A program made the position numbers and the translations under genes. Below the pieces are notes generated by a model. That model was not told the DNA's origin. It did no database searches and was given only the letters and a program-made list of their open reading frames with translations. From contig JARYHS010008074.1 in NCBI GenBank assembly GCA_031002005.1, forward strand, positions 347,782,932 to 347,846,931: a DNA stretch of 64,000 bases. Reading direction: 5' to 3'. The stretch comes from Vandiemenella viatica. Taxonomy: Eukaryota; Arthropoda; Insecta; Orthoptera; Morabidae. Positions 34,895-48,166 of this stretch are shown piece after piece (the first letter of the stretch is position 1; each line of letters starts with the position of its first letter).

Positions 34895-37800
34895 TGAAAT
34901 AAAAAAGTGTTTGAATAATATCGCATCATCTTAATGTTGGGAATAGTTAATAATGCGGGATTTGTCGACGATTTAGATCTTAATGCAGTAATAAAAAAAT
35001 TGATTGAAACATTTTTTCTGTTAGATTTTTTAGCTAGTATTTTTTACACGAAACATATTTCTACATCGAAACTTTTTTGTGTTTACAAAAGCATGCCTAA
35101 CACTTGAAAATTTGTCTCGATTAGATAATAGCGTTAGTTATTTCAGAATAAAAACTTCAGTGTTTTTACTGAAAATTGGTAATATCATAAAATATTTTAT
35201 TTTAAACTCTAGTATTCATACTTCCTTCTCCTTTCTTAGTTTCCTCAAATTATTTAAGTATTTCATCATGAGACATGGGTACAGGAAAAGATACGCGTAT
35301 GTTGGGACTAATGGAAGCCACGGTACAACACAGCAAAGGTTTCAGAAAATTGTTACATCCAGGAGAAGTAAAAAAAAATTTATAATAATATCTGGACGCA
35401 AGAAAGTATGGGAAAACAAAACGAAAGGATGCAGAACTATTGGAGAGAAATAATGGTAATTGGCTACTTTAACTGTCCCCGTGATGGCTAAAATCAGATG
35501 AAGAAGTACTAACACAAACAGGGTAATAAATTTTATCACTTTCACAGGTACCTCTGTGGTCCTTCTTCCAATCTGTTTTGTGATTTGAACACCTGCGTTA
35601 GGTTCAATTGAATTACTCAGCGGCTATTTACTTAAATAGTAGACTATACAGTAAGAATTAACCCTCAGTTTTTCTTTCTTGCTTGCGGAAAGAGGCGCAT
35701 ATGCTTTGTAGACATTTCACAAACGAATAATTTCATATGTTACTGTTAGCCCGTCGCTTGGTTCTCAGGGTCCTTGTCATTTAAGGCAAATGTGTGGCAG
35801 TAAAATAACTTTCGTTACCATGTGACTCTGTTTTTTTTTAAATGTTTTATTATATTTTTAAAATGTTTATGAATCTAAGGATTATAAAATAAATTTGTTT
35901 CATGCTTTATTATATTCTCTTCGCAAAAATCGGTTTTACTGGAGGAATAATTCACGCACAAGAAAGCGTAGTGAAATTTTGTTCAACAAACTACAATAAA
36001 TTTAAGCAATGAACAGTTTCGCTTCACAAACTACAGTAAATTTATTATATGATATTCCAGAAATACAGTATTAAATAATATTTACAAATTATATACAAAA
36101 TTTCTATTAATTGTTAGCAGCACCCACATCGCAACCTGAGCACTCTAGGCAATGGTATAATATTCCAGGGTTCCGACATAAAGAATTTTAACAAAAGTTA
36201 GATTCTTTAATCAGTTCATTGCAGCTTGTATTTTTGTGTTCCATTTTTATGTTTGATAAGTCCTATTGTACTGAGGTTTGCGCTGCAGCACTGCAATGTA
36301 CTTAACCAAATATTTAATTACATCATAATATACACTCATGACATACATATAAAATACTAAACTGGCCCCTCAACTATATATGCTTTAATTTTATAATAAA
36401 CCTATAACACCTAATACACGACAAACAGGTTTTTTTGCCAATAACTCCAGTCTCAAGTCTTTGAAGTTTATAATTTGCCCTTTTTAAGGCCAAATAACTA
36501 AAATTAATAATTCTTGGATTCAAAATTTAAACCCATACAATGGATAACCTATTACCTTGAATTAAGTTATTGTTTTGTTGCAGGAGAAAATGACTCGCAT
36601 CACAGCTCTGTTTTTGAAAACAAAAAGAAATGCTTGAATCCAACCATTTACTGATTAACACATAAGGTGCTTTGATTGTTAAAAGTTCTGCTGCGACATT
36701 ACAGGTAGATTCATATACAGTTAACTGAAATATTTTAAGTTAACTTTATTCCGTTAAGTCCTTGAAATAATACTTATACATTTTTCACCATAGTAAGGCA
36801 TCCAACAACCATATTGCTTTGGCTGACATCACAATTTTATTACTGTGTACAAAATTATATTTGAAACAAGAGACATGACATTGCAACACATTTTAATTAT
36901 AGCTACACAGATATATTTGCAACCTGAGCTCTCTAATTATATTTATTAGACGTTTTTGTGTCTTTGTAAGTATAGATATTCCTGCACCCCAGTATCATTC
37001 AACTACAAAGCTTTTAGATTATATTATGCCATGATGAACAGCGTTGTAGTATTATATGTCGCTACATAGCATTTTTTGGTTTACTATATTTAGTGTACTA
37101 TTTTCTATTCTAATTTCTGTTAGTAGTACTGGAAATATAGATGATGGCCATGAACAACAAAATAGAATGCAGTGGTTTCTTGAACCAGTATTAGATTTTA
37201 TAATTACTTTTTCTGTTAATAAAAATAAACAATTCTTCAGGAAAAAATAAATCTATCAGGTAGAACTAAGTTTAACTATTAAATAACTCAACATTAAATT
37301 AATTATTTCAATCTTCTGGTACAGGTTATTAAAGGAATTTTTGAACTCATACTGTTGCTCATCAATCAAATCATCAAAAACTTGAAGGATAATAGTACAT
37401 GTAAACGTGTTGTTTTATTTACCGCTTTGTAACGTCAAGATTTTTATGCAGGTTACAGGTTCTTAAAAACTGCTTTAGTCAATCACAGTTATTTTGTGAT
37501 GGCTGAGATTTTGAATTTCACGGAAATATTTCTTAAAGGATTCATATGCCCTATAGTTGCCTGTAATAATATAACAGTGAAATTTGTAGGCTTGAAACTC
37601 CCGTAAATCTCATAATTGTTTTAGCTAGAGTTGAAAGCACGTGGGTAGTTCTTAATTTAACCAAATTCCCAACAAATAGAATTTAAATTGTTTATAAATA
37701 TTCATAATACCTTGCTGCAATCAATTACTACAAATTTTATTTAAAATCCAAACAAATGTGGTCTATATACCCCTAAACAACAGCCTTCAAAGAGCTGTGG

Positions 37801-40800
37801 TTTCAGAAAAAGTTCTGAACAGTATATTAAGCTTTGAAACCTAATTACGTATGGTGCTTAGTGTTACTAAACTAACTCACCACTAAAATATTGGTGCTCA
37901 TCATTCTGATATGTGTTTATGTTATGGAAACAACAAATATCCTTCATTTTTTACGCATATTTATATTTTAAATTTGAATTTACGCGACAGTGTTTATGAC
38001 AATCAGCAAATACTCGTTTACATATGTACAGATATAACTTTTGTTTTACATTACATTGAGTTCATACTGAGTATATTTACAGTTTACTAAGCTACGTTCG
38101 AAGCATGTCAGTTGTTACCAACTTAGCTATCCTGTGCTGGAAAATATATATCTACGTTTGATCCCTAAACGTACTTAAGCTCTCTAATAATAAGTCTCAC
38201 CAAGATGCTGAAGATAGAGTGAAATCTTACAACTAATCTTGCTCGCGGGAACTGGACATATATTTTCGCCCTTACAGATCATTTTAAGCACTTTTTTAAA
38301 ATAATTTCTTTAGCTATGCTTGGTGTACATACAGTATACCTGAAGATACTTGAAGGATAAATGTGTGGTAAAGATAGTTGTTTATCTTCAGATAGTGGCT
38401 GTCGTATCAAGTCATTTGTTAGACAACGTATTACTTCATTTTGAGAAATCTTTGGAATTTGAACGCAACAACTGATCGCATCACGAAACAATATCAAAGC
38501 AGAAGGATTTTTTTTCCAGTGTGAAGATATTAGTGTAGCAAGTCATTTCATCCAGACAACGTTATAGTTATTTTTAACTAAGCATGGAGTATAATAAATC
38601 TATATTCCAGCAGAAATACCAAACATATGACCCAGAAACATCAATCAAACGCCAATGCATTTTGACTTAAATTCAATAACATGTCAAACGTCCAAATCCC
38701 AGACTGTTTCATGAAGTCAGTGCAGGGTGTTTAGTAACTAAAAGGAGTCTACCAAAAAGCAATAATCCTTCATTCGTACTGAGTCAAATTATTGTAAATG
38801 AAATTAAAACATGCCATACTGTCAGAAACAACCTGCAAGTCCTCATTATAAGGGTAAGAAGCATGAATTTTAAATAAACATGTATTCATTTCAACTTGAA
38901 GTGGCCGTTATGGAGCTTTATGATTTACTAGTTTAATTGCTTTTATTAAATTGTATTCATGCTTTGTTAGGAATCCTATTTCTTCTTGGGATGAAGTAAT
39001 GACAATCAGTTATCATAACTCACCAACCACAGCATTACAAACATTGTTATAGCGATGAGGACTTTTCGGAGAATAATGTATCAAGAATGGACACAACTCT
39101 GTCTGTACTGACAGCTCTGAAAGTGATCAGATTTTAAGTTTGGAAATGTCTCATTCACCGCGTACATGTACAGATCGAAAAGTCGGTGCTGCGAAATTGT
39201 AAATGCCATTCCGTGCTGATTATTTATTTATTAGCTTATATACACGAGGCCTTGTAGTTAGTGGGGACACAGCCGGCCGTACTGCGAGCGTTTATGTTTG
39301 TTTGTAGCCAGGTAGGGACTTAGCGGGAGACTTTCCACGCACTCAGCCAAGCAGACACTTCCATCCTGAGAAGCAGAAGTGTAAACAAATGGCGATCAGC
39401 CCAGAGGAGAAGTATAGCTAGGGAGTGTACCTATGAACCCTCATTTGTTTTCGCAGACTAACATAGTCAGGGCGTCAGTCATGAAGAAGAAAGAAAGACG
39501 CCGAAGGGACGTACACAGATCAGCATGTCATGTAACTCTTAAGTCACTACGTATTCAAAGAAACTGCAACAAACTTGAATTGCTAATGTAGTACTGGTGG
39601 TTTCAAGGAGTTAATTATATAAAGTTCAGTGTAATAGAGAACACATTTGTAATTATTTGGTATTATAAGAACAACTACAAAACTATTCTGGCACACTATG
39701 TAGAAAATTACTTTATAATTATTCCTTCAATTTCTGTTTACCTAGAAAATAACAACGTCACTACACTGTGGTTTACAGAAAATCATATAGCATTATTACG
39801 ATGAGATTAGGACACGGTTGTTATACCCACCGTTTATCGCCGATATGCACTCCGATCAGGAGATCTCCGACCTCAACCCCATCACGCTCTCCTGTTCGCC
39901 TTATCAGCTACAACGCAAGCGATTCCACAGGCACCTAGAACAGCTATCTGTTAGAGTCCCAGCGAACGTTACTACCATTTTGAAATTAAAAAATGTACAG
40001 GTTTATAAAGCAATTATCAGCTTCCTCCAAGACACCGAAATGAAGATATGAACCCACAAAAGGTTACAAGAAAACTAGGACAAACATATGATAATGTTAA
40101 ATGCTGGTTAAATGGTTTCAGACCAAAGGCCAAAATAGAAAAAGCTGAAATAAAAAAAAAAAAATTAAAGTCTTCATTAAATGTCTGAAAGTGAAAGATT
40201 TGAAACCGACATTCACGCAAACTAGAGAAACATCCTGCGCTCTCCCGTGCATTTAAGGGAATTAGATTTGGAATACAGTTTTCCGAGAATGGTGCTTGAA
40301 GCGAAAGGCTTGTAGAAGTAAGAAGTATGAAAAATATGAAAAAAAATCTGCTACATTCTAACGGCTTAGCATCGCAAAATCAGTCGAGGTTTAGAAAATA
40401 CTAATAGAAAATTTTTAGTTGTTCAGGTATCAGGAAGATGAGTTCCCAAAGTGTTGAAGTCTGATCAAAAGCGAATCAGTGTAATATATTGTGAGCGATC
40501 TTTTTCATTGCATCGAAAAAATCATCCAGAATTATTGGAAAATTTGTGATATTTGACGAGACGTAAATTAATCATCACTATCCAAAGTTGAAAAGACTGA
40601 TCATGCAATAGTAAACCTATCAAATGCGGTTATCAAAAATATTTTGGGTTGAGGTGTTGGCGTAAAAAATCATGGCATCAGTTTTTAGGACTGCGGCTTA
40701 TTTCTCGATTATCTTTCTTCATTTTTTTCCATCTTTTTCATCGATTTCCTGTAACTGGTAGGACCAGTAGCTCACCAGTGAATATAACTATTATTCTGTT

Positions 40801-43455
40801 CTGTTCGTCACGTCAATGCAGTCGTAGATAAGAGTCGTGTTGAAATGGCTCTCGTTGACACTGCCTGGTTATAACTGATTGACAAACCCCTATTTCTAAA
40901 TCTTAATGAACATCTTCCCAAAAAGATGTTTTACGTACGATAGCACTACTATCACTGTTCTAAAAGAGATTTTTTTTTCATGAATGGATGAGGAGGCTGT
41001 ATCGAAGGAAGAAGTGTTGTGAAGACTGTAGCTACCTATTCACAAAGCTTTTTGTAATTAATATTACTCTTTTGCGTGGTTTACTGTCTGTATTCACGTG
41101 AAACATTTAGATAGTTATCGTTTGTTTATGTTCTGTATGTCGAGTTCACCCACTAGGTTTATTAATTTAGTTTAGACACGGAAGCAGAGATTTGAAGTTC
41201 TGACACCACCTGCAAGGCCATACAAGTGACTATTGGAGTTATCTCATATAAAGAAGTTTTGTTCCAGGCAGTACTTACAAGTTCCGTGAATCACAAACGT
41301 TTAAGCGGGTGGTGGCTAGATTACAGTTTGTGTGTACACACATATTCGATTTAGGTAAAGATGTGTGTTTTAAAGTAAGCGCTTGATGTAAAACAAAAAT
41401 AATAAACATCGAAAATTTCTGCCCTAAAGCGTAATCTTCTACACGAAATGCTTGTGTTTTGAGTGGAATACTTAATACACCAGTATACGCGAGTATGGCA
41501 AAATATACAGACCGTTCAATTAATCATAGCAACCAAAATGAAAATACGCGTTTGAATGCCTGGATAATGTGCTTTTAAACGCTGGTGGTATTACAGCTAC
41601 CAAATTTGTGTAAACATCACTCTTTTACTACAGTGCACGTAGTACCACAATCAATGGAACAGAGCAAAAATATGGTGGGATTATATTCATAATCTTGTTA
41701 ATAAGAGCTGTACATGGAACCATCTTTCCTCCCGGTGCGCATTCTTCTTTCGTTCAAAGTCTCTGGAATGTCTTTGGATACGACAAAAACTTTATTATTC
41801 ACTCAAGTAAGTACCGTTGATTTGGACTCGTACTTTTGTCCACATCTTGACATTGCGGGAAACTTTTTTTGCGATAAATCTCCATAACGTTACATTAAAT
41901 ATTTATTGTACTTAGCTCCATTTCAAACTGAAATTAGAGAATGTAGAAAACCGAATGACACTTCGTGAAGACCTTGAATTTAAATATTTGTTTTAAAAGA
42001 AATTAGATCACAGAATAAAGATGTTCATCAAGGTGATTTGCAGTCGCTTATTCCTTTTTGTTGGGCCTTGATATCACGCCTTCCAACTGTCGGTAGATTA
42101 TTCGCTTTCTTTTAGCTTCTTTGCTAGATTTCAGAAAGAAATTTGAGAAGAACGTAGAAGAGATTCATTCTTCGAAAGGTGACACTGTCGAACATCAGAT
42201 GAACCACATCTTCAAAACCAAAGTTAGCAAAACCTCGTTTCATCGATGCTTTACTATGAGTGTTAACAACGAATTCTATAATTTTCACATCAGTAGAGAA
42301 GTAAACAAGAGAAAAAGCGCCAAAAGTTTTCATCTGTCTTTATCCAGTACTTCCAAAAATATCTCATCATCATTAGCTTTCGGACAACAGTTTTCGACGG
42401 ACTTGGTTCATATTAAAATACGTATTGCTCCATAACATCAGTTCGTCTCTATGTTTTGTTAGCCAAGAGTTACGAAGGTCATTTTGCATAATGGCGGTTT
42501 ATTTTACATATAGCTTAGTTGCTTTCATTTTGAATACAAGTTTTTATTATAATTGGGAACGCAATCATTTTACTCTCTCAGAATAAAAACACCTACCGCA
42601 ATTTGAATTATTCAATTATGATGGTATCCCTTCGCTTTAGGTGTTGTAAAGAAAACAAAATACAATAACGGGGATTACTTTGTTGTATACTTGATCCAAA
42701 AAGTGTTCCTCAACAAATTCTAAAACCAATAAATCTCCGTACACAATTTTTTAGTAGAAAATTTCTTTTCCAACCAGTTTCTTATTTAGGTAATGTAAAG
42801 ATATATGGTGATCGCTACTGCAAAAATAACTGTGCCTATCCAAAATTTGTTAAAAATGGTCTAATCGTGATTAGTAATAAAAAATTCATGGTGTCTGTGG
42901 GTGGATTCCGAGTGAGTCAAAGTGGGTGGAGCGGGTAGTACTTGTAGATCCCAAGTTTTGAAGGATAGATGGAAATAATTTGGTCAATCCATTGTATTTC
43001 CTTTCTCGAAAAGAGGGATCGAATACTATTATATTCTATCTCACCTTTTCCACACAATCGACCTTTGCAGTATCACAAAAACTTGACCATGATTTGAAAA
43101 TAATAACTTCGGCGTTAATGGAGCACATAATGGAAATCATTTAAAGATGAGTACATACTAATTTTCTTAAGTGGAAAAAAGTTGAATGTAGACAATTGTA
43201 ACTTCAGACCAGTTTCACCGATTGGTTTTACTGTGTCTATTGCATTGACAGAAAACTGTAGCAGCTTTTAGCAATCTATCACTTGTTTACGGGAAGGTTG
43301 TGGAGGTGCGGTACACGCAAGTCTTTTCCAATGATTTTGTTACGTGATAGATTCTCATTAAAAACAAATCTGTTTCATCAGAGATTATATATTAACTCCT
43401 ATAAAACAAACGTTTGGTATGACAAATGTGGTGACCCTATGTATAGAGAGACCAA
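34895..43455. other. Long stretch without a confirmed gene
   Basis: Over 8 kb, largely AT-rich. Short frames occur (plus 35,079-35,453; plus 39,818-40,051; both strands at 42,121-42,435) but none shows a recognisable domain. A weak exon candidate is at 38,340-38,471 on the minus strand. A GC-balanced patch lies at 39,250-39,500. No SINE, LINE or MITE related to those elsewhere in the window was found here. Confidence 0.35.
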
Positions 43456-43460
43456 AATAA

Positions 43461-43466
43461 TTTATT
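43461..43466 (-). terminator. Candidate polyadenylation signal of the synaptotagmin gene
   Basis: The first canonical AATAAA (TTTATT on plus) downstream of the stop codon at 43,870. It would give a 3' untranslated region of roughly 400-430 bases. No transcript evidence is available. Confidence 0.35.
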
Positions 43467-43869
43467 TTTAAGCTGATAGCAACTGCTCAAACATCTCTGG
43501 AATGGATTAAAGCGTCCAGTAGTGAATATACGATAGATATAAAAAAAATCTACTCTGTTGATGGGAGAGGGAAAGTTTAACAAAGGGGTTATATAAATTC
43601 ATTAGAATGGCAACGTGATAGATCAAGACGCAGGTACCAACTTGGGGAATGTTTAGCAAGTAACTAATGATGCAATATCAAAATTTCTAGGTCAGTAGCC
43701 ATCATACATAAACTTGTTGAAACTACAATTAAACAGTAATACAGATTGCTCGGTCTTAAGCAGATTTTGATCGGTTGCCGAGTAATATTTATGCAGGTTG
43801 TGACCCGCCACTCCACTTTGACTCGCTCTGCTGCTGGGGAAGGCACTTCTGAGGGTCGTGGGTCGAGGT

Positions 43870-43997
43870 TCACTCGCAGAGCGCGTGCCACTGCTGCACT
43901 TGTTCCATGGGCGACGAGATGGAGGCGTTCCAGTGGGCGAGAGCCTTCCCGCGGGCGAACATGTACGAGCCGAGCACCACCTTGCCGATCAGCTTGT
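43870..43997 (-). CDS. Syt15: Synaptotagmin-15-like, last coding exon (C2B end)
   Basis: Acceptor TTGCAG precedes 43,997; the exon begins with two bases that complete an Asp codon, then reads KLIGKVVLGSYMFARGKALA and HWNASISSPMEQVQQWHALCE followed by TGA at 43,870-43,872. It covers the last strands of the C2B domain. The final WHALC is the WHxL motif found at the C-terminal end of synaptotagmin C2B domains. The preceding G.V..G.YM..RG..L.HW matches vertebrate SYT15 better than SYT1-type proteins. An open plus-strand frame across this exon (43,746-44,240) is a shadow. Confidence 0.9.
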
Positions 43998-45998
43998 CTG
44001 CAACACGAGAATATTATACACCCAAAGCTGCTTCTGGCTATACTGCGTGTTAACCGAAGAAAAATACAATTAGAGAAAATAAAAATTAATAAAAAGTTAC
44101 ACACAGCTTACATTTACTTAAGTACTTGTTTTGATCTACATAAAGCATTCAAAAGAGATGATTTACTATATATACTTACAAACTTATTTGTCAAGGCCAT
44201 GGAAGTTTTCCTCATTATTCTATTATGTGACAGAAAATAAATTTTAGCAAGTTCCGAGGAAATTTATGTATTTTTTAAAAACAATGTTAATCAAATTTTG
44301 TGGTGTGACTATAGCATCACCATCATTAGTTGATTCAAAGAACTTAGAACACTGAGGTCTTTAAACTCATTGAGATTTATTCTAGAGTGTGAAAGAAGTA
44401 TATGCAATACACATTCATGTCTGATGCATTTATGCAACATTTAAATAGTGTATTAGAATCTTATTGGAATAAATTCAAACAAAAAGGTGTGAACAAAATA
44501 TTATGAATCATAAATGCTGATGCCAACATTGAAAAAATGGGGGGGGGGGCAACAAAATGAACAGCCAGAGACATACTACTTGAAGTGTCTTGTTTATAAA
44601 AAGAAATTACTTACAGACATAAACACGTAATCATACGTCTACAAGTAGTTAAAAAAAAATCACTGGACTCAAAACTATAAACCTGTGTCTAAACGTCAAA
44701 ATCCAGATTTTGGACTGTTAAAATTCTTTCAAACCGGATTACATATACAAATCAAAGTTAAAAGTTCTCAGTTTCTGTAATATGTGGGTTATGTTAGCAA
44801 CAAACTAAGAAACAAGGAGTTTTAACGAAAATTTTCTGACAATCGCCCTCTGTAAGTGATTTTCGAGATGGTTTCTTCGCAAGGCTGTGACCGAACTCAT
44901 TCCAGTTGAATTCCAAACAAAACGAGAAATAATAACCACCCATTGTAGCTTAAGTTAATTTTGGGAATTTGGCTGCTTTTGGTTTCATTTAACGTGGAAG
45001 CACAGACTAACATTCTTAACTGGCAATATATTTGTTTAATTTTTTTTCCCGAGCCTCAGAAATACAGATTTAGAGCATACAAATGCTACAAAATCCAAAA
45101 CTTTTTTGCGTGACTTTTCTGACAACTAATAGGCGAAATTTATTATATTTCGATGTTTCGTTATTCCATTTCCATAGTTTAATCACTGAATAACGAGCGA
45201 AGCTCAGGAACCCTTCAGCTGCTTTTCGAAACAAAGGCACAGATCATTCAGCGCTCCAATTGATGGTACCCAATTGTACCACAAGTTGCTTAATGCTTGC
45301 TAAGTACTTGCTTCAAACCCCCGAACAATTAATAGGATGAAGAGTTTGAGTGTTTCGATATAGAAGTACGAGAAATGGTATAAAAAATGAACCCGTTAAT
45401 AAAGAAAGTAAATATTTGAGTGCGTTTAATAACAGAAATTATGAAAAAATGACAGTGAAGTTACTAAAAGAGAGTAGCAAATGTATTCTTTGAAGGAAAA
45501 ATTTGGAGTAAAAATTGCACGAAAGGTGGGAAGAAGTGGTCTAAAACAAAAAAGTATACTGGCATATTTTTTAAAAATTGCGATGATCAATTAAGAAGAA
45601 TGTAGGGAGTAGTACCAGAAGAGGGATCTGAATGCGATGTTTGTTTGTTTATGAACTTGTGCTCTGGAAAAGGGATGAGAAGGAAGTGTATTACGGAAGG
45701 AAAAAAAAAAGAATGAAATGGTTGTAACAAAGCAAGAACAGACTAGTCACTGCTCTAACATAGAGAAAACAAGCTTAAGAGAACTGACGGATCCGAGTAC
45801 TTAGGAAGCTGAACGAGATGAAAATAAGTAAGAAAATAAGACACGCATATGCGTTTCTAAAGAGTTTTATAGGACCTCAATGAAGCAGTGATATATGACG
45901 AATACCTAAGGGATCGATTAGGATGATAATGAATGATGAATCACTACAACACTACGTAAATGGTTTGGACAGTTTACAAAGAGTAATAGATGAGAGGA

Positions 45999-45999
<1 letters not shown>

Positions 46000-46042
<43 letters not shown>
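46000..46042 (+). repeat. Long poly-A run inside a synaptotagmin intron
   Basis: 43 consecutive A's. It probably marks the tail of a plus-strand retroposon inserted antisense to the gene, in the intron between 43,998 and 46,294. The sequence upstream (45,600-45,999) matches no family I recognise, and the rest of this intron (43,998-45,600) holds nothing identifiable apart from a G-run near 44,540. Confidence 0.7.
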
Positions 46043-46044
<2 letters not shown>

Positions 46045-46294
46045 TGATGTATGGTTTAGAAGCGAAAGGTGTTTCTGTGACTGCGTGCAACTTAAACCGG
46101 CAAGTAATACTTGGAAATTTCGCCATCAGAAAGTTCAGTTCGTCTCTTACAGCTAAACTGGTATTGAAGTAAATATTTAGTCGATTCATTCTATTTTAGT
46201 TGTATGATGGATGATATTGTGGAGACTACAATCTAGGAATGCTGCGGAGTATTAGGAATGAAGAGTTTAATAGATACGGCGACAGATCCACCAC

Positions 46295-46499
46295 CTCTGC
46301 CGTAGCCGGGCACGGGCACGAGGACGTGCAGCGCGACGCTGGTGAGGTCGAGCCTGGCGGCGGGCACGCGGAAGTTGAAGCACTGCGAGTAGTGCGGGCT
46401 GGAGGTGCCGCGCGCCGTCGCCGTGCGCTTCACCTTGACTGCGCGGTACTGCTGCTGCAGAGACACGCGCACGTACGAGTCGTGGCGGTCCTCCCGGAA
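46295..46499 (-). CDS. Syt15: Synaptotagmin-15-like exon (C2B core)
   Basis: A GC-rich 205-bp exon in phase 0 at its start and phase 1 at its end. It encodes FREDRHDSYVRVSLQQQYRA, the basic strand VKVKRTATARG, then SPHYSQCFNFRVPAARLDLT and SVALHVLVPVPGYGR. This is the Ca-binding loop 1 end, polybasic strand 4, and loop 3 region of C2B. In loop 3 the usual Asp pair is replaced (VLVPVPG), so calcium binding is not expected. The donor GTGGTG is weak but keeps frame with the next exon through a shared Asp codon. Large open frames on the opposite strand are shadows of its high GC content. Confidence 0.9.
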
Positions 46500-46575
46500 C
46501 TGCAAACACGCTCGGTCACACCTCCGCGCACCACAGCAGCCACTCAGTCAGCGAGACAGGGGGCGACACACTCAC

Positions 46576-46683
46576 CTTGAGGTTCCTCGCCTCTATGACC
46601 GTCACCGCCAGCCTGTGCAGGTTCTCGTTGTACAGCAGGGACACCAGCAGTTCACCGCGCTCAGACAGCGACTCCTGAGCCTC
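46576..46683 (-). CDS. Syt15: Synaptotagmin-15-like exon (linker and start of C2B)
   Basis: A 108-bp exon, phase 0 at both ends, with acceptor TTGCAG and donor GTGAGT. It encodes EAQESLSERGELLVSLLYNE and NLHRLAVTVIEARNLK: the short linker and first two strands of C2B (G.L..SL.Y....RL.V.V..A..L). The intron to the next exon (46,500-46,575) is only 76 bp, the shortest in the visible gene. Confidence 0.92.
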
Positions 46684-48166
46684 CTGCAACCAACACGCCA
46701 CGCGCGCTCTCAGGCAGTATTCAGAGTTGCCACAGGGGCAAAACACCCACTACATTTGGTATCTCTAACAGATAATTTATGTATTGTGCCATCAGTCTCT
46801 TCTTACTGTTCTACATCTAACATTTTTCCTTTCGAAGTTCGTAATAGACGTCATATTTGCGCAGAACCTCAAAATATTCAAATCTAATTTTGGATAGCCT
46901 TATTTTTAGAGGAACAATTTATGACTGTGGTTAAAAATGTATTCGCTAATTTTAGAAGTTTAATCACTAGTTGTTTTAAATAAAATGCCAGTCTTTAAAT
47001 TTAATGTATTGTGACTACTGGAACTACGGTCGACTGATCTCAAACATTATATAACATTAAACATGAAAAAAAAAAAAAAAATAAACATCCTACTGTTTCT
47101 CCTACTCAGAGTTCGAAATAAATATATTTGCTTTGTAAAAATTCGATCTTGTAAAGTAATATAAATTTCTAACTTTTTCCCTTATATTTGGTTCCTGGGG
47201 CAACCAACTTTAGGCTTTAATTAATTTTTGTCCACCTTAAGATATGATCGACCGTTTAGTGAGTTTACAAAATATATGTAGCTCTTGATAAATAACGCTT
47301 TTATGTTGCACATACGAAAATTTAGCAAGTTGATTCAACTTCCTTAGTTGCTTCTCGTAATCCAAAACCCACGTAATGTAACACCAGCTTTTTCTAGCAA
47401 TGCGTGGCGTTAGAAATGTTACAATTGTTTGCTCCTCCTGGTTAGTACAGATAATTATTGATTAACTGGTTGTTGTTTTAGGTTTTGTCAGCACGATTAT
47501 TTAACTGAATGCATAGATCATGGTAATAGCAAGAGGTCACCTAAAGTGCAGCGAGACATCAGTTCGTATTTTGATCTCATATTGTGGCTACGTTTAGTCA
47601 CTTAAGCGTAACCCATTAAAGACTGTTAACTTATAAACTACAACAAAAGCAACGGCTTTAACAACTATTTGGAGCCCAAGAATTTCGTTCTTAGCAAACT
47701 TAACCATCATTAGCTTCATCTTGTTGTTCTGTAAGTATAATATATGTTAGTTAAGCACTATCCCTCGAAGCGCAGAGATTCGAAAGGACTTTGGCGAAAT
47801 GTGACAGTTTAAGAGTTTTAAAATAATAGTTTGGGGCCGTCTTGTCTCGTGGCAGTTTTGTACATTTCACCAAAAGAGAATTTGAACAAAACTGTAACGG
47901 CGTAATTCCTGTAGATGTCACTGCTTATAGAGCATCATCCAGTCACTTAGTTTTTCAAATGACTGGTACTTATACGTAAATCCTGCAACACATGCTTAAA
48001 TTCCTGCTGTTTGGCATTGAGTACTCCTGACATGCATTTATTTATTTCCTTACTTCATTCAATGTATCCCGGAAATAAGCCGCGACTTGGTTTTATAATT
48101 TTCCTGTAAATAAATCGTTTAAATCTTGTTATGATGAGCTTGGCATTTTTAAACGGTTGTTCGCAC
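46684..48166 (-). other. Synaptotagmin intron, 1.5 kb
   Basis: AT-rich, bounded by donor GTGCGA at 48,166 and acceptor TTGCAG at 46,684-46,689. It contains a short poly-A run at about 47,066-47,081 and no recognisable element. Confidence 0.7.

Noticed and set aside
35079..35453. 124-residue plus-strand frame
   Set aside because: Translation is rich in Phe, Ile, Lys and Ser as expected from AT-rich random sequence, with no motif and no splice context.
42121..42435. Overlapping frames of 104 (plus) and 69 (minus) residues
   Set aside because: No recognisable domain; both strands open over the same interval; no polyadenylation or splice support.
43746..44240. 164-residue plus-strand frame over the last synaptotagmin exon
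   Set aside because: It is the antisense shadow of a GC-rich coding exon whose minus-strand translation is an unmistakable C2B end.
46239..46887. Long plus-strand frames of 113 and 160 residues
   Set aside because: Antisense to two synaptotagmin exons; low-complexity Arg/Ala-rich translations caused by high GC content.
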